This document shows positions 1 to 9,003 of a DNA stretch of 46,863 bases, in pieces. This DNA comes from Desulfocapsa sp. (GTDB taxonomy: Bacteria > Desulfobacterota > Desulfobulbia > Desulfobulbales > Desulfocapsaceae). Each line of letters starts with the position of its first letter. Position 1 is the stretch's first letter. The notes under the pieces were generated by a model that worked only from the letters and a program-made list of their open reading frames with translations, was not told where the DNA came from and made no database searches. Both the position numbers and the translations under genes were made by a program. The stretch covers positions 1-46,863 of the forward strand of contig VMSP01000007.1 of NCBI GenBank assembly GCA_013792135.1. The letters are read 5' to 3'.

Positions 1-2
1 CA

Positions 3-86
3 AATGTGAGCAAGTGGAGCCCGAGCGGCGCCCTTAATGTCACCAAGGTTCGACTGGCTTATTACTACAACGGCTTTGACGCATAG
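3..86 (+). CDS. C-terminal tail of an unrecognised gene (partial)
   Basis: A 27-codon open frame enters from the left edge and ends at a TAG at 84-86. Its residues (KWSPSGALNVTKV, then RLAYYYNGFDA) have a protein-like composition, but I do not recognise a family. It could be the end of a real gene that continues to the left, or chance coding. It lies directly in front of a receiver domain that lacks its N-terminus, so the two may meet at a rearrangement or assembly junction between about 87 and 121. Confidence 0.25.
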   Translation, partial: NVSKWSPSGALNVTKVRLAYYYNGFDA

Positions 87-121
87 AAATGTAATCGGGA
101 GGGCTTTTCCTCAGGTCTCCT

Positions 122-421
122 ATTGACAACGCTACCAATATCTTTGAGGCTGCTGATGGCTTACTGGCCCTGGAAGTGCTTGAAAAGGAGTCTGTGGATA
201 TTGTGCTCAGTGATATCAACATGCCGAATATGGATGGGATAGCCTTTCTCAGGGAAAAAGCTAACCGCGCTAATATGAAAGATATCCCGGTTTTTATGAT
301 TTCTACCGAGACCGGAGAAGACATTATTGGTGAGGCAAAAGCTTTAGGAGCGAAAGGGGCGATTAAAAAACCATTCACCCCGGATATGGTGAATGAGATC
401 CTTGGCCCGTTTCTCAAATAA
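122..421 (+). pseudogene. Truncated CheY-like receiver domain
   Basis: The frame reads as the last two thirds of a response-regulator receiver domain. Visible are helix 1/strand 2 (ATNIFEAADGLLALEVL), the phospho-acceptor aspartate in IVLSDINMPNMDG, the conserved Ser/Thr in FMISTETG, and the conserved lysine in AIKKPFTPDM. The first beta strand and its acidic pair (normally VDDS or similar) are missing: the same frame runs into a stop at 92-94. A GTG at 176 could start an 81-residue product, but that would lack the acidic metal site and probably be inactive. It sits 11 bp before the first cheX-like gene, so the intact ancestor was probably the CheY partner of those phosphatases. A frameshift or chimeric assembly upstream of 122 is an alternative to genuine decay. 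Confidence 0.6.
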
Positions 422-432
422 AAAGGTGTGTT

Positions 433-888
433 ATGGATATTAATGAAAATATTATTGAGACGACCATAGAAATTTTTACAACTATGGTGATGATGGATAT
501 CTCTGTCGCCGGGCCTCCTCTGCAAGCGAGTGGAGCCTTGACGGATTCTATAACCGGCATGATAGGGCTGGCGGGGACCCATAAAGGGGTGTTGGCAATT
601 CATATTCCTAACCCTGTGGCCATTGCCATTACCAGTAGCTTTCTGGGTATGGATGTTGATGAGATAAACGATGATGTTCGGGATGCAGTGGGAGAACTTG
701 CCAATATGCTTGGGGGCAATGTGAAAACTATTCTGAGCCAAAAGGGGAGAGATATTGATCTTTCTCTTCCCTCAACCATTTCTGGTCATGAATATGGTTT
801 TAAGGCCACCACCAATGTTGATCTGGTGATCTTGCCATTTAAAACTGAGAAAGGTGATTTTGTGGTCGAGTTACAGTTGGAAAAGTAA
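433..888 (+). CDS. CheX-like chemotaxis phosphatase domain protein (copy A)
   Basis: A 151-residue single-domain protein of the CheX/CheC fold family, whose members dephosphorylate CheY-P. The signature Glu-x-x-Asn helix is seen in DAVGELANMLGGNVK (about residues 85-99), preceded by the typical FLGMDVDEINDDV segment. Length and architecture match stand-alone CheX-like proteins. The start is ATG 433 after a purine-rich AAAAAGG. It directly follows the truncated receiver and is followed after 52 bp by a clear paralog (941-1402), so it belongs to a CheX-rich signalling cluster. The actual partner response regulator is not identifiable here. The family call is firm; a chemotaxis role rather than another two-component role is inference. 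Confidence 0.8.
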   Translation: MDINENIIETTIEIFTTMVMMDISVAGPPLQASGALTDSITGMIGLAGTHKGVLAIHIPNPVAIAITSSFLGMDVDEINDDVRDAVGELANMLGGNVKTILSQKGRDIDLSLPSTISGHEYGFKATTNVDLVILPFKTEKGDFVVELQLEK

Positions 889-940
889 ATCTTTCTGTAA
901 ATGTGATTAAGACTTTTATTGAGTAAGGAAAAATGGAATA

Positions 941-1402
941 ATGAATATAGGGCAGGATATTATAGACGCCACCACGGATATATTTTCCACCATGTTGATG
1001 ATGGATCTTAATGTCGGAGATCCTGTGGAAGGACCAGGTGGGGAGGTATTATCAAATATTACCTCCATGCTTGGCTTGGGTGGTGATATCCGGGGAATGC
1101 TGGCTGTGCATTGTCCTGCAACCGTGGCCATGGCCATTACCGGTGGTTTCCTTGGTATGGATGTTGATGAGTTGAATGACGATGTGAAGGATGCCATTGG
1201 TGAAATTGCCAACATGGTGGCTGGAAACCTGAAGGTTGCTTTTGCCGGATATGACATGAAGATTGAACTCGCTATCCCTTCCTCAGTTGTTGGTGAATCA
1301 TTTCGGGTTACCGGGATGCTGGGAGCGAGACGGGTTGCAGTACCTTTTGATATGGTGGATGGGCAGTTTCTAGTGGAAATCAAATATATTGTGAACAGTT
1401 AA
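941..1402 (+). CDS. CheX-like chemotaxis phosphatase domain protein (copy B)
   Basis: A 153-residue paralog of the preceding gene: both begin with an M-x-I-x-x-x-I-I-x-[AT]-T segment and share FLGMDVDEhNDDV and the catalytic Glu-x-x-Asn helix (DAIGEIANMVAGNLK, about residues 87-101). The pair probably arose by tandem duplication, as the same motifs occur at the same spacing. The expected role is dephosphorylation of a CheY-type receiver in the cytoplasm. ATG 941 is preceded by AAGGAAAAATGG. The two copies differ most after residue 110, which could mean different receiver partners. Confidence 0.8.
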   Translation: MNIGQDIIDATTDIFSTMLMMDLNVGDPVEGPGGEVLSNITSMLGLGGDIRGMLAVHCPATVAMAITGGFLGMDVDELNDDVKDAIGEIANMVAGNLKVAFAGYDMKIELAIPSSVVGESFRVTGMLGARRVAVPFDMVDGQFLVEIKYIVNS

Positions 1403-1537
1403 GTAAGATGTCACAGATCAATCCATTATATAGCAATCTCTTGATTAATTATTTTATTTGTTTGCCGATAAGAATAATAACAAGATGACCATTCTGGTTC
1501 TTTTAATTCCTTTCTATTGGTTTTATCCGTATATCTT

Positions 1538-3292
1538 ATGAAAAAAGTGCAACAAAAATTTGATAAGATACTTGAATCTGTCGCGAAACGAATTCAGGAT
1601 GAGGTCAGTGGTCTCATTGGCGCGACTTTTATCCTTTCTGCCCCTCAGAAACAGTTTATCTCCAAAGAAGATGCCTTTGAACAGCTCTCAGGTAAACAGG
1701 TACTGGTTAAGATGGATGTCACTGGCGATGTCCAAGGGTTGGGTTGTCTTCTGCTTGAGCTGAAAGATGCCATTCGTCTTGGCGGCACATTGATAATGCT
1801 GCCGGATGATTCGTTGGAAGAGATGGTCGCTGCTGGAGATTATAATGAAGATGCTGAAGATTCATATGGTGAAATAGCCAATATTATTGCAGGGTCCTAC
1901 ACCAAAGTTTTTGAGGAGATGTATCCTGAGAGTTGTCGTTTTGTAAGAAAAACCCAGGAAGTAATTATTCCTGTTAAAGTAGATGTCGGTTCCGATGACC
2001 CTGTACCTGATCAGCTTTATTATCAGGTCACCAGCGGTATGAACCTCAATAATCGGCAGATGGGAAATCTGGTTATGCTTCTGCCGGCAGCAAGTTTTGG
2101 ATTGGAAAAGGATGAACCAACGGTTGAGGCTGCACCCACGGTTGCGACACCGAAACAGGAAAACAACAACGCAGAGAAGTCTGCTGGCAGCAGCGGTCCC
2201 GGAGAAACTTCCGTGATTTCTGAACCGCAGGTCGTCAAGGAGGTGAAACCTGAATTTGACGTCAAGAAACAACGGAAGCTTGTAGATACCCTACTGGGTT
2301 TTTGCCATCAGAAAATGGGGAGTGAGGTAGGTGCTCTGCTTGGAGTGGAAGTCGTGTTGAGTGATCAGGAGTGTCGGCTGGTCAGTAAAGAGGATTTTTT
2401 TCTGGATGAGGCCTCAGGCAAACAGATCCTCGCGCATATGGATGTGGTGGGCGAGATACAGTATAAAAGTTATCTCTTCGTAGGTTTGAAAGATGCCATC
2501 TACATTGGTGGCACTCTTATTATGCTGCCACCGGTCGAACTTGAAAGAGCGGTTATGGATGAAGAGTTTGGCGAAGACACTGAAGATGCCTATGGTGAGA
2601 TTGCCAATATTATATCTGGAGTTTATACTTCGATTTTTGAAGAGCAGTATACCCAGAAGATTCGTTTTGTGAAGACCGGTCTTGAAAAAGTATTACCTTT
2701 GAAAGTTGAGACTGAATCTGATACCCCTCTACTCAATCAGTTTTATTATATGAGTAGTAGTTCTCTGAGCATTGGCGGCAAGGCACTGGGGAAAATCCAG
2801 ATGCTTTTCCCGGCAGCCATGTTGCAGCTCGATGGACTTGTGCAAAAAGAGGAAGGAGCTGTTGCTCAGCAAGTACCAGAGAGCAAGGCAGGTTCGGCAG
2901 AGGGAGAAACAACGGAGTCGCTGGGGCGGGCCATTGATGTCCTGGTGGTGAGCGATGACGCGCGGGAGACGGAAAAAATTACTGATATCCTTGAACAGCG
3001 TCATCTGACAGTGAAGGTCCTTTCCTTTAAGGAAAATGTGACTGATTATCTTCCTGGTGAGGTGAAGACTGTTTTCCTGGTGATGACGAATGTAAATGAA
3101 AAGGGTTTTGCGGTGGCCATCAAAATAAACGCTGCCAGTTCATTGCCCCTGATTGCTGCCGGTCCGGGATGGACTCGCACCAAGGTGATAACGGCGGTGA
3201 AGTATGGTGTGGATGATATCCTTTTGACCCCCGCGTCCAATGATGATATTGCGGAGAAAATTGAAAATATTTCGATCAAGCTTGCCGCGTAA
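1538..3292 (+). CDS. Tandem CheX/CheC-like domains with degenerate C-terminal receiver
   Basis: About 584 residues from ATG 1538; a TTG at 1517 would add seven residues and is less likely. Two homologous domains of about 180 residues (about 5-180 and 238-430) each carry a DAxxhGGTLIMLP strand and a DxYGEIANIIxG helix, which resembles the Glu-x-x-Asn phosphatase signature of CheX/CheC/FliN-type domains. A Pro/Glu/Gln-rich linker joins them. The last 120 residues (IDVLVVSDDARETEKITDIL onward) look like a receiver fold with a VVSDD start, but I see no clear phospho-acceptor Asp after the third strand (VFLVMTNVNEKG), so it is probably a pseudo-receiver. It follows two CheX-like genes on the same strand. 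It may be a multi-domain phosphatase or scaffold for a chemotaxis-like pathway. The domain reading is fairly sure, the function is inferred. Confidence 0.65.
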   Translation: MKKVQQKFDKILESVAKRIQDEVSGLIGATFILSAPQKQFISKEDAFEQLSGKQVLVKMDVTGDVQGLGCLLLELKDAIRLGGTLIMLPDDSLEEMVAAGDYNEDAEDSYGEIANIIAGSYTKVFEEMYPESCRFVRKTQEVIIPVKVDVGSDDPVPDQLYYQVTSGMNLNNRQMGNLVMLLPAASFGLEKDEPTVEAAPTVATPKQENNNAEKSAGSSGPGETSVISEPQVVKEVKPEFDVKKQRKLVDTLLGFCHQKMGSEVGALLGVEVVLSDQECRLVSKEDFFLDEASGKQILAHMDVVGEIQYKSYLFVGLKDAIYIGGTLIMLPPVELERAVMDEEFGEDTEDAYGEIANIISGVYTSIFEEQYTQKIRFVKTGLEKVLPLKVETESDTPLLNQFYYMSSSSLSIGGKALGKIQMLFPAAMLQLDGLVQKEEGAVAQQVPESKAGSAEGETTESLGRAIDVLVVSDDARETEKITDILEQRHLTVKVLSFKENVTDYLPGEVKTVFLVMTNVNEKGFAVAIKINAASSLPLIAAGPGWTRTKVITAVKYGVDDILLTPASNDDIAEKIENISIKLAA

Positions 3293-3318
3293 TCCCCCTC
3301 TCTTATTGTCCCTCCTGA

Positions 3319-4803
3319 CTACTCCCAGTTGTCCTGTATCTCTTTCTTTTTTATTTTTTCCAGCAAGGTTGTTCGCTTCAAATTGAGGAGTCTGGCTGCT
3401 TCTTTTTTATTTCCGCTGGAAAACTTCATGGCCTGGATGATCAATTGTCTCTCAAAATCATTAATCAGTTCATTGAAATCCACTTGTCCGCTCTCCCAAC
3501 TGACATCAGTACCAGGGGGGGGCAAGAGGGTTCCATTCTTTGTCTGTTCCGTCTGTTGTGGAGTAGTGGTGTCAGGTGATGGTGGTGGCTCCACAGAGGT
3601 GGATGGATCAAAATCCACTGTAAATTTTTCTGGTAGATCTTCGAAACCTACATCTTTACCACTGAAGAGAATAGACATGTGTTGAACCAGATTTTCGAGT
3701 TCGCGCACATTTCCACGCCACTCATAGCTCATCAGAGCCGTTATGGCTGTGGGTTCAAAGCGAAGAGGTTCCCGTCCGCGCTTCGTTGAGTATGTTTGAA
3801 TAAAGGCTTCAAGGAGCAAAGGGATGTCATCCCTCCTTTCTTTGAGCGGGGGGATGGACAGAGGGATGACACTGAGGCGGTAATACAGGTCTTCTCTGAA
3901 TTTCCCTTCGCTGACCAGCTGTTCCAAGTCACAATGGGTGGCGGCAACGATTCGGGTGTCCACCGGACAGGCCTTGAGTCCGCCCACCGGCTCAAACTCC
4001 TTCTCCTGTAAGACGCGCAGCAGCTTTGCTTGGAGAGAGGGCTTCATGTCACCAATTTCATCGAGAAAAAGGGTACCGCCATCGGCGTATTCTATCCTGC
4101 CTTTTTTATTTTGGGTGGCACCGGTAAAGGCGCCTTTGGTGTATCCGAAAAGCTCACTTTCAAGAAGATCGTCTGGGATGGCGGCACAGTTCACCGGTAC
4201 AAAATGTTTATTATTCCGTTTGCTATGTGTGTGAATAGCCTTGGCCACCAATTCTTTTCCTGTCCCTGATTCACCTCTGATAAGAACCGTTGCGAATTCG
4301 TCTTCGGCCACCTTGGTAATCAGCTCAAAGAGTTGTTGCATGTGCTGATTTTGACCAATTAAACCATAGAAAGATGCCGAATTTTTTTCTTTTGTGGCGG
4401 GAACTGCGTTGGGGGGGATACGTCGGCTGAGTATCGATTGAGCGCGTTTTAAAGCGATACAGATCTCGGCTGGATCATAGGGCTTATGGATATAAAAGAA
4501 GAGGTCAAGCTGCAGTATAAACTCAATAAGATCTTCTGCTCCATTTGGAATAACGGCGATGATCAGCAGCTCGGGGTAGTCTGTGTGAATTTTCTGCAGC
4601 AGTGCGAGTCTGTTTTCCGTCCCTGGCAGTGTCAAATCGTAGAAAAGTATTTGGGGTAAAGATTTGTTCAGAATGGAAAAAAGTTCTTTTTCAGTCTTGT
4701 AGTGTATGCAAGCAAAAGCACTGTTATTCTTAACCTGTTCGTTGAGAATGTCTGTCTTTTCAAGATCATTGTCCGCAAGAAGTATGGTGAAGGGAGCTTG
4801 CAT
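3319..4803 (-). CDS. Sigma-54-dependent response regulator (NtrC family)
   Basis: 494 residues with the classical three-part layout. Residues 1-130 are a receiver (acidic ADND near the N-terminus, phospho-acceptor in LFYDLTLPG, lysine in IHKPYDP). Residues about 150-385 are an AAA+ sigma-54 interaction domain with Walker A GESGTGKE, the sigma-54 contact loop ELFGYTKGAFTGA, Walker B GGTLFLDEIGD and the R-finger region. Residues about 445-494 are a Fis-type helix-turn-helix (KKEAARLLNLKRTTLLEKIKK). It activates sigma-54 promoters after phosphorylation by a histidine kinase, which is not present nearby. It converges with the CheX cluster, so the two are not one operon. The long Pro/Thr/Gln-rich stretch before the HTH is a linker. 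No sigma-54 target promoter was found close by. Confidence 0.93.
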   Translation of the reverse strand: MQAPFTILLADNDLEKTDILNEQVKNNSAFACIHYKTEKELFSILNKSLPQILFYDLTLPGTENRLALLQKIHTDYPELLIIAVIPNGAEDLIEFILQLDLFFYIHKPYDPAEICIALKRAQSILSRRIPPNAVPATKEKNSASFYGLIGQNQHMQQLFELITKVAEDEFATVLIRGESGTGKELVAKAIHTHSKRNNKHFVPVNCAAIPDDLLESELFGYTKGAFTGATQNKKGRIEYADGGTLFLDEIGDMKPSLQAKLLRVLQEKEFEPVGGLKACPVDTRIVAATHCDLEQLVSEGKFREDLYYRLSVIPLSIPPLKERRDDIPLLLEAFIQTYSTKRGREPLRFEPTAITALMSYEWRGNVRELENLVQHMSILFSGKDVGFEDLPEKFTVDFDPSTSVEPPPSPDTTTPQQTEQTKNGTLLPPPGTDVSWESGQVDFNELINDFERQLIIQAMKFSSGNKKEAARLLNLKRTTLLEKIKKKEIQDNWE

Positions 4804-5073
4804 ATTTTTATGTTGTTGCGATAAGAGGCAGAGTCATTATATACTTCTATATTATTTCCAGACTGAAAGGTGAAAATGAGAAAAAGTGACAGTCGGGATT
4901 ATGGTCGGAATCTATGACTTTACATAGATGGTCAATAAATACTGGTATCATATCAAAAAGAGAAACAAGATGCCACCTTTCTTCTGTAATTATAACGATC
5001 TGGAGAGGATGTCAATGAAGAGTGGTATATTGTTGCCGGGGAAGATCTTTTGATAGAGAAAGAGGAGAAATCT

Positions 5074-5628
5074 ATGATGTTTGAGAATGTCCATGAGCGA
5101 GAGTATTATCTTCCGCGTTTTCGGTCATGGACTTATGGCCTTCTTCTCATGATATCCTGCGTCTTCTTTTTTCAAGGATATGAGTCATGCCGGGCAAGTT
5201 CAGACTCTGATGCACTATTCTCTGTCTCTGTCATTAAAATCATTGATGGCGATACGATTGAAGTTAAGCACCTGGGGAAAAAACTTCGTGTCCGGTTGTG
5301 GGGGATTGATACTCCTGAATGGCAGCAGCGATTTTCCCATAAAGCTCGGGAGTTCACCCGTCAGCATGTCCAAGGGCGCCAGGTAGAATTGCAGTCAAAG
5401 ACATGGGACAAATATGGTCGTTTGGTGGCGCTGGTTGAGGTAGGAGGGCGCTCACTCAATGAGGACTTGATCATGGAGGGGCTGGCCTGGGTGCATATCT
5501 ATTATTGTAAGGAACCGATTTGCCGCGAGTGGCGGCAGTTGGAGAAAGAGGCCAGGTCGGCCAGACGTGGGTTATGGCAAGATAACAAGCCAGTGCCTCC
5601 GTGGAAATGGAAACAGAGTTATAGGTAG
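5074..5628 (+). CDS. Thermonuclease-like (SNase-fold) secreted or membrane-anchored nuclease
   Basis: 184 residues from ATG 5074, chosen because AGGAG lies 7 bp upstream; an in-frame ATG at 5050 lacks such a site. A hydrophobic segment at about residues 20-40 is a signal peptide or anchor. The rest is a staphylococcal-nuclease domain: VIKIIDGDTIEV, RVRLWGIDTPE, WDKYGRLVALV and LNEDLIMEGLAWVH carry the expected Asp, Arg, Glu and Arg of the calcium-dependent active site, and the tail ARRGLWQ is typical. It would cut DNA or RNA outside the cytoplasm. It stands 84 bp before a DUF533 gene on the same strand and may be co-transcribed with it. Confidence 0.85.
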   Translation: MMFENVHEREYYLPRFRSWTYGLLLMISCVFFFQGYESCRASSDSDALFSVSVIKIIDGDTIEVKHLGKKLRVRLWGIDTPEWQQRFSHKAREFTRQHVQGRQVELQSKTWDKYGRLVALVEVGGRSLNEDLIMEGLAWVHIYYCKEPICREWRQLEKEARSARRGLWQDNKPVPPWKWKQSYR

Positions 5629-5711
5629 TTGTTGGACGCTTTGTACGCACAGCGAATTCAGGAAAAGAAAAAGAAAAACCGGCTTTTCAGCCGATCAGAG
5701 GAGAGGGTGTT

Positions 5712-6404
5712 ATGTTCAATGCGGAACAGTTGTTAGGAAAGATGATGGCGGAGATGGTTGGCTCTGGTACAGGGTATAAAAAACAGAAAAAACATAAGGG
5801 GGGCAGCATGATGCACTCTCTGACCTCAACGCTGTTGTCAGGGAAAGGGCTTATGACGGCAATTGGTCTCGGTGTCGGCGCTTATGAGATATTGAAGAGC
5901 AAGCAAGAGATGGCGCCACCTCCTGTTTCTTCGACACCGTTTACACCTCCATCGGGTATGGCCTATGTCGCCACATCTTCTTCTGCTAAAAATGTATCAG
6001 TTCCGCCACCACTGCCGGGTGTTGCGGTGAATCCGCTCAAAGATCAGGTCGCATCCGGGTGGGATGAGGATCTTGCCCTACGCTTAATTCAGGTGATGAT
6101 TGCAGCAGCCCATGCGGACGGCAGAATGGACAGTGAAGAGGAAGGGAAGGTATTGGAAAAATTACAGGGGCAGGGGATCAGTCAGGAGGAAAAACGTTTT
6201 ATCCTGGCGGAGATGCATGACCCCAAGTCCATTGAACATCTGGTGGCAGGTATTTCTGATCCGCGCGTCGCCCAGACCATGTACGGCCTTGCCGTATCCG
6301 CAGTTGTTGTGGATACGGTAGAGGAGAGGGCGTGGCTGGATAAATTGGCCACGGCCCTCTCCATTAGTGAGGGAATGCGCCGTTTTATTGAGGAGGAAGG
6401 TTAA
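5712..6404 (+). CDS. DUF533/TerB-like membrane-associated protein
   Basis: 230 residues, starting at ATG 5712 after GAGGAGAGGG. The N-terminus (MFNAEQLLGKMM) and a glycine-rich hydrophobic helix (about residues 50-60) are followed by a Pro-rich linker and a C-terminal helical domain with IAAAHADGRMDSEEEGKV and a matching second half (AVVVDTVEERAWLDKLA). This is the layout of the DUF533 (YebE-like) family, which carries a TerB-like domain. The molecular function of the family is not known; acidic DxRhDxxE motifs in TerB folds are thought to bind metal. It is the last gene before a convergent gene. Confidence 0.75.
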   Translation: MFNAEQLLGKMMAEMVGSGTGYKKQKKHKGGSMMHSLTSTLLSGKGLMTAIGLGVGAYEILKSKQEMAPPPVSSTPFTPPSGMAYVATSSSAKNVSVPPPLPGVAVNPLKDQVASGWDEDLALRLIQVMIAAAHADGRMDSEEEGKVLEKLQGQGISQEEKRFILAEMHDPKSIEHLVAGISDPRVAQTMYGLAVSAVVVDTVEERAWLDKLATALSISEGMRRFIEEEG

Positions 6405-6522
6405 AGAGCCATTACGAGATAACCGTTATGTTACGGTTGTGTATAACTCTCAACGGTTAACGTGCTGTCATAATTTTGACAAGATGTCCGACGTTGAAAG
6501 TTGATCACTTACTGCTTTTTTA

Positions 6523-7530
6523 TCATTTCTGCAGAAGATTACCCAGAGCACCAAGTACAGACCCTTCTCCCTGGGTGGAAAAACCGCTGTTATTCTGAGG
6601 AGCAACCTCATGGATACGGCCCGCCAGGCGTGAGAAGGGCAGGGATTGCAGCCATACGTGCCCTGGCCCCCGTAAGGTTGCAAAGAAGAATCCTTCCCCG
6701 CCGAAGATAGCGGATTTTACGCCGCCAACAAATTCGATATCATACTGCACTGTCTGGGTGATGGCGACCATGCAGCCGGTGTCTACCCGCAGGGTCTCTC
6801 CTGCCTGCAGCTCTTTTTCAATGATGGTTCCGCCGGCATGGACAAATGTTAACCCGTTCCCCTCCAGTTTTTGCATGATAAACCCTTCCCCTCCAAACAG
6901 GGCGACGCCGATTTTCTTCTGGAAGGCGATCCCTAAGGATACGCCTTTGGCTGCGCAGAGAAAGGCGGATTTTTGACAGATGAGCTTGCCGTTATAGTCT
7001 TTCAGATCCAGCGGGATAATTTTCCCTGGATAAGGGGCGGCAAAGGCCACACTGCCTTTGCCTTGGCCCATAAAGGTGAAAACAGTAGTAAACAGACTTT
7101 CTCCGGTGATGAGTCGCTTGCCGGCTCCCAGCATCTTGTCCATGAAACCGCCACTCTCAGAGCTGTGGCTTCCGTCGCCAAAGACCGTCTCCATCTGGAT
7201 TCCGTCTGACATGTACATCATGGCCCCGGCCTCGGCGACGACGCTTTCGCGTGGGTCAAGTTCAATCTCCACGAATTGCATCTCATTGCCATGAATCTTG
7301 TAATCGATTTCATGGGCCTGCATGGAACCAAGGTTTGTTGGCGGATTTGGTGGAGCAAATGTTTGCTGCTGCAGTTCCGGTACCTGTCCAATGGTAAGCC
7401 AGTTAGCAAAACCCTGGCGCCAGACCAGCGTCTCTTTTGTGTACGTTCCGATGGCCAGTCCTTGTTGGATATGGGGCTGATTGAAGGGGCCCTGTTGTTG
7501 ACCATTCAGTGCAATATACCAAGTATCCAT
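6523..7530 (-). CDS. AIM24/TIGR00266-family protein with N-terminal GYF_2-like domain
   Basis: 335 residues, preceded by AAGGAG at the right distance from the ATG. Residues 1-55 ([20 protein letters not shown] and [15 protein letters not shown]) form a GYF_2-type module with the typical GPF and W-x-x-I motifs, which usually mediates protein contact. Residues about 70-330 match the AIM24 (TIGR00266) beta-rich domain: [19 protein letters not shown] near its start, glycine-rich strands ([15 protein letters not shown]) and [10 protein letters not shown]. Bacterial members have no settled function. The gene lies 28 bp downstream of the unknown gene 7559-8488 on the same strand, so the two probably form an operon. 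Confidence 0.8.
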   Translation of the reverse strand: MDTWYIALNGQQQGPFNQPHIQQGLAIGTYTKETLVWRQGFANWLTIGQVPELQQQTFAPPNPPTNLGSMQAHEIDYKIHGNEMQFVEIELDPRESVVAEAGAMMYMSDGIQMETVFGDGSHSSESGGFMDKMLGAGKRLITGESLFTTVFTFMGQGKGSVAFAAPYPGKIIPLDLKDYNGKLICQKSAFLCAAKGVSLGIAFQKKIGVALFGGEGFIMQKLEGNGLTFVHAGGTIIEKELQAGETLRVDTGCMVAITQTVQYDIEFVGGVKSAIFGGEGFFFATLRGPGHVWLQSLPFSRLAGRIHEVAPQNNSGFSTQGEGSVLGALGNLLQK

Positions 7531-7558
7531 ATTCTTGACTCCTTGTCTTTGAAGCAGT

Positions 7559-8488
7559 TTATTGATATTTTTCTTTCAGATCGTACAATGTGTCGAGGTA
7601 TGCTTCTTTATAGTGTAGTGGATTGCCACTTATCTCGATTTCTGAGGTTAACAGGTCGATTGCCGGTTGCAGTTGCAGGCCGTATTTATTTTTTTCTTCT
7701 ATGTTAGCCTGATGGATAATCTGAATGGCATAGTAGCTGACAAGCATCCGTGAAAGAGAATCCCGTCTTGCCAGATACAATTTTCCCCCCATGGTGTTGA
7801 GGAAGAAACAGGCATATTCATACAGGGCATTGTCAGGGATTTTGAGAGACAAATCGTTGCCAAGGGAGTCAGGTTTCTCGGTCAAGATGAGTGCGTAGTT
7901 GGCCATCACCTCTTCAATCTTGTCTTTGTCTTGATTCAAGATCTCTTTAATGAGGAGGATGTTGTCTTTGCCTAGAATTCGAAAGAAATGGGCACTGTTT
8001 TTAAGAATGGTTAACAGGTCATCGGTCTCGCGAGTGACAACCGGTGGGTTATCAAGTATTTTCTGTAGCAGGCTGGTAATATGGATACTGATTGGGGTAC
8101 TCAGATGATGGGCCTTGATGTATTCCTGCTGGTCAATATTTTGGTAAAATGCATTGATCCTCTCTGTTGCCAAGGGAAGCTGTTCTTTGCTTGGCAGAGT
8201 GGGAAGTGGGGTGGAGTCAGTTCTTTCTGTTAGGTTGTCCGGCGCTCCAGGGGGGAGTCCGTCTTTGCCAAGAGGCATTGAAAGTGTTGTTGGGTTGATT
8301 GATTCCGAAAGGTCGTGAGTAAGGGCGGTTGACGGTTCTGCCTCTAATTTTTCAGAAACAGCAGATGACTCTGGAGGAGGTGGTGGAGTTCTTCGGTTAA
8401 AGAGAAACCAGAGTGTAGCTGTCGTCAGGAGTATCAGGACAAAGGCAGGAAAAAGTAGTGACCGGGGCCGCTTGGATGGTGATTTCAT
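7559..8488 (-). CDS. Unknown single-pass membrane-anchored protein
   Basis: 309 residues that I do not recognise. A basic N-terminus (KSPSKRPRS) precedes one hydrophobic segment (about residues 12-30) and then [12 protein letters not shown], so it is probably an inner-membrane anchor with the body outside the cytoplasm. A low-complexity Ser/Thr/Pro/Glu region reaches to about residue 100. The rest is predicted helical, with several Asp/Lys-rich turns and no catalytic motif that I can name. It reads into the AIM24-like gene after 28 bp and probably shares its promoter in the 8490-8750 region. Confidence 0.6.
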   Translation of the reverse strand: MKSPSKRPRSLLFPAFVLILLTTATLWFLFNRRTPPPPPESSAVSEKLEAEPSTALTHDLSESINPTTLSMPLGKDGLPPGAPDNLTERTDSTPLPTLPSKEQLPLATERINAFYQNIDQQEYIKAHHLSTPISIHITSLLQKILDNPPVVTRETDDLLTILKNSAHFFRILGKDNILLIKEILNQDKDKIEEVMANYALILTEKPDSLGNDLSLKIPDNALYEYACFFLNTMGGKLYLARRDSLSRMLVSYYAIQIIHQANIEEKNKYGLQLQPAIDLLTSEIEISGNPLHYKEAYLDTLYDLKEKYQ

Positions 8489-8754
8489 AACGGAACCTTT
8501 GGTTTGAGGGAAAAAGGGCTGACGGTTTAGTTCTATAAATTAAGCCGTCGTTTATAAACAAGTGTAATTTTGGAATACTGTGACCAGTATAAGAATTTGG
8601 TCGCTCTTCATTCGTCTATGGATTCGAATGACACTAAGCCATTCATAGCCATTGTAACGAACTGATCAGGGTGATAATGCTTATTTCATAACAACCCTAA
8701 AATATACTTGAGGGGCACAGTAAAGTCACGAAGCTTTTGTTGACAGGAATAGAG
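8489..8754. other. Gene-free stretch upstream of the unknown anchored protein
   Basis: No credible open frame. It should hold the promoter for the leftward genes 8488-6523. Its one notable content is an imperfect copy (8648-8696) of a dispersed repeat carrying GTAACGAA and TTATTTCATAAC, listed separately. Confidence 0.4.
8648..8696. repeat. Dispersed palindromic repeat, divergent copy
   Basis: Read on the minus strand this is GGTTGTTATGAAATAAGC, a spacer, then TTCGTTACAATGGC. It matches the copies at 16977-17025 and 28878-28922 in the GTTAYGAAATAASCATTA part and in the closing TTCGTTAC, with a diverged centre. It is probably a short REP-like or MITE-like intergenic element. Confidence 0.4.
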
Positions 8755-9003
8755 TTAGGTGGCATTGTATGAGTGTTTTTTGTGTCTCGTTTTTCTGCTT
8801 GACTCACCTATGGTGAAGGCACTATTGTGGCGAAAGAATATTGTAAATGAAGAGAGTCTGGATTTTGTATATGTAGACACTGCTGTCTTGTAAATTTCCC
8901 AGAACAATTTCTGACCGGAGTGATGCTGTTCAGCCAAGGAATCAAGTTCATGTCTCGGAATAATTGCAGTAATCAGATTAAGGATTGTGTTATAATAGGC
9001 CAT
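8755..9003 (-). pseudogene. Remnant 5' end of an IS4-family-like transposase gene
   Basis: An 82-codon frame starting at ATG 9003. The first 30 or so residues (MAYYNTILNL, IIPRHELDSL, AEQHHSGQKL) resemble the N-terminal domain (DUF4372 type) of a group of IS4-family transposases, which in my memory starts MAHYNTIL...PRHEF...KHH. After HHSGQKLF the similarity stops, so the rest of the frame is probably unrelated or scrambled. No DDE catalytic region follows. The gene start and the sequence upstream of it are duplicated at 9372-9498. It is a dead insertion-sequence fragment and probably not expressed. Confidence 0.55.

Noticed and set aside
47-57. GGTTCGACTGG and other GTTCGA-like strings, as possible tRNA T-arms
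   Set aside because: No acceptor stem, D-arm or anticodon arm could be formed around any of them, here or at 21971.
4804-5073. Sigma-54 promoter between the NtrC-type regulator and the nuclease gene
   Set aside because: No convincing TGGCAC-N5-TTGC pair was found in this stretch.
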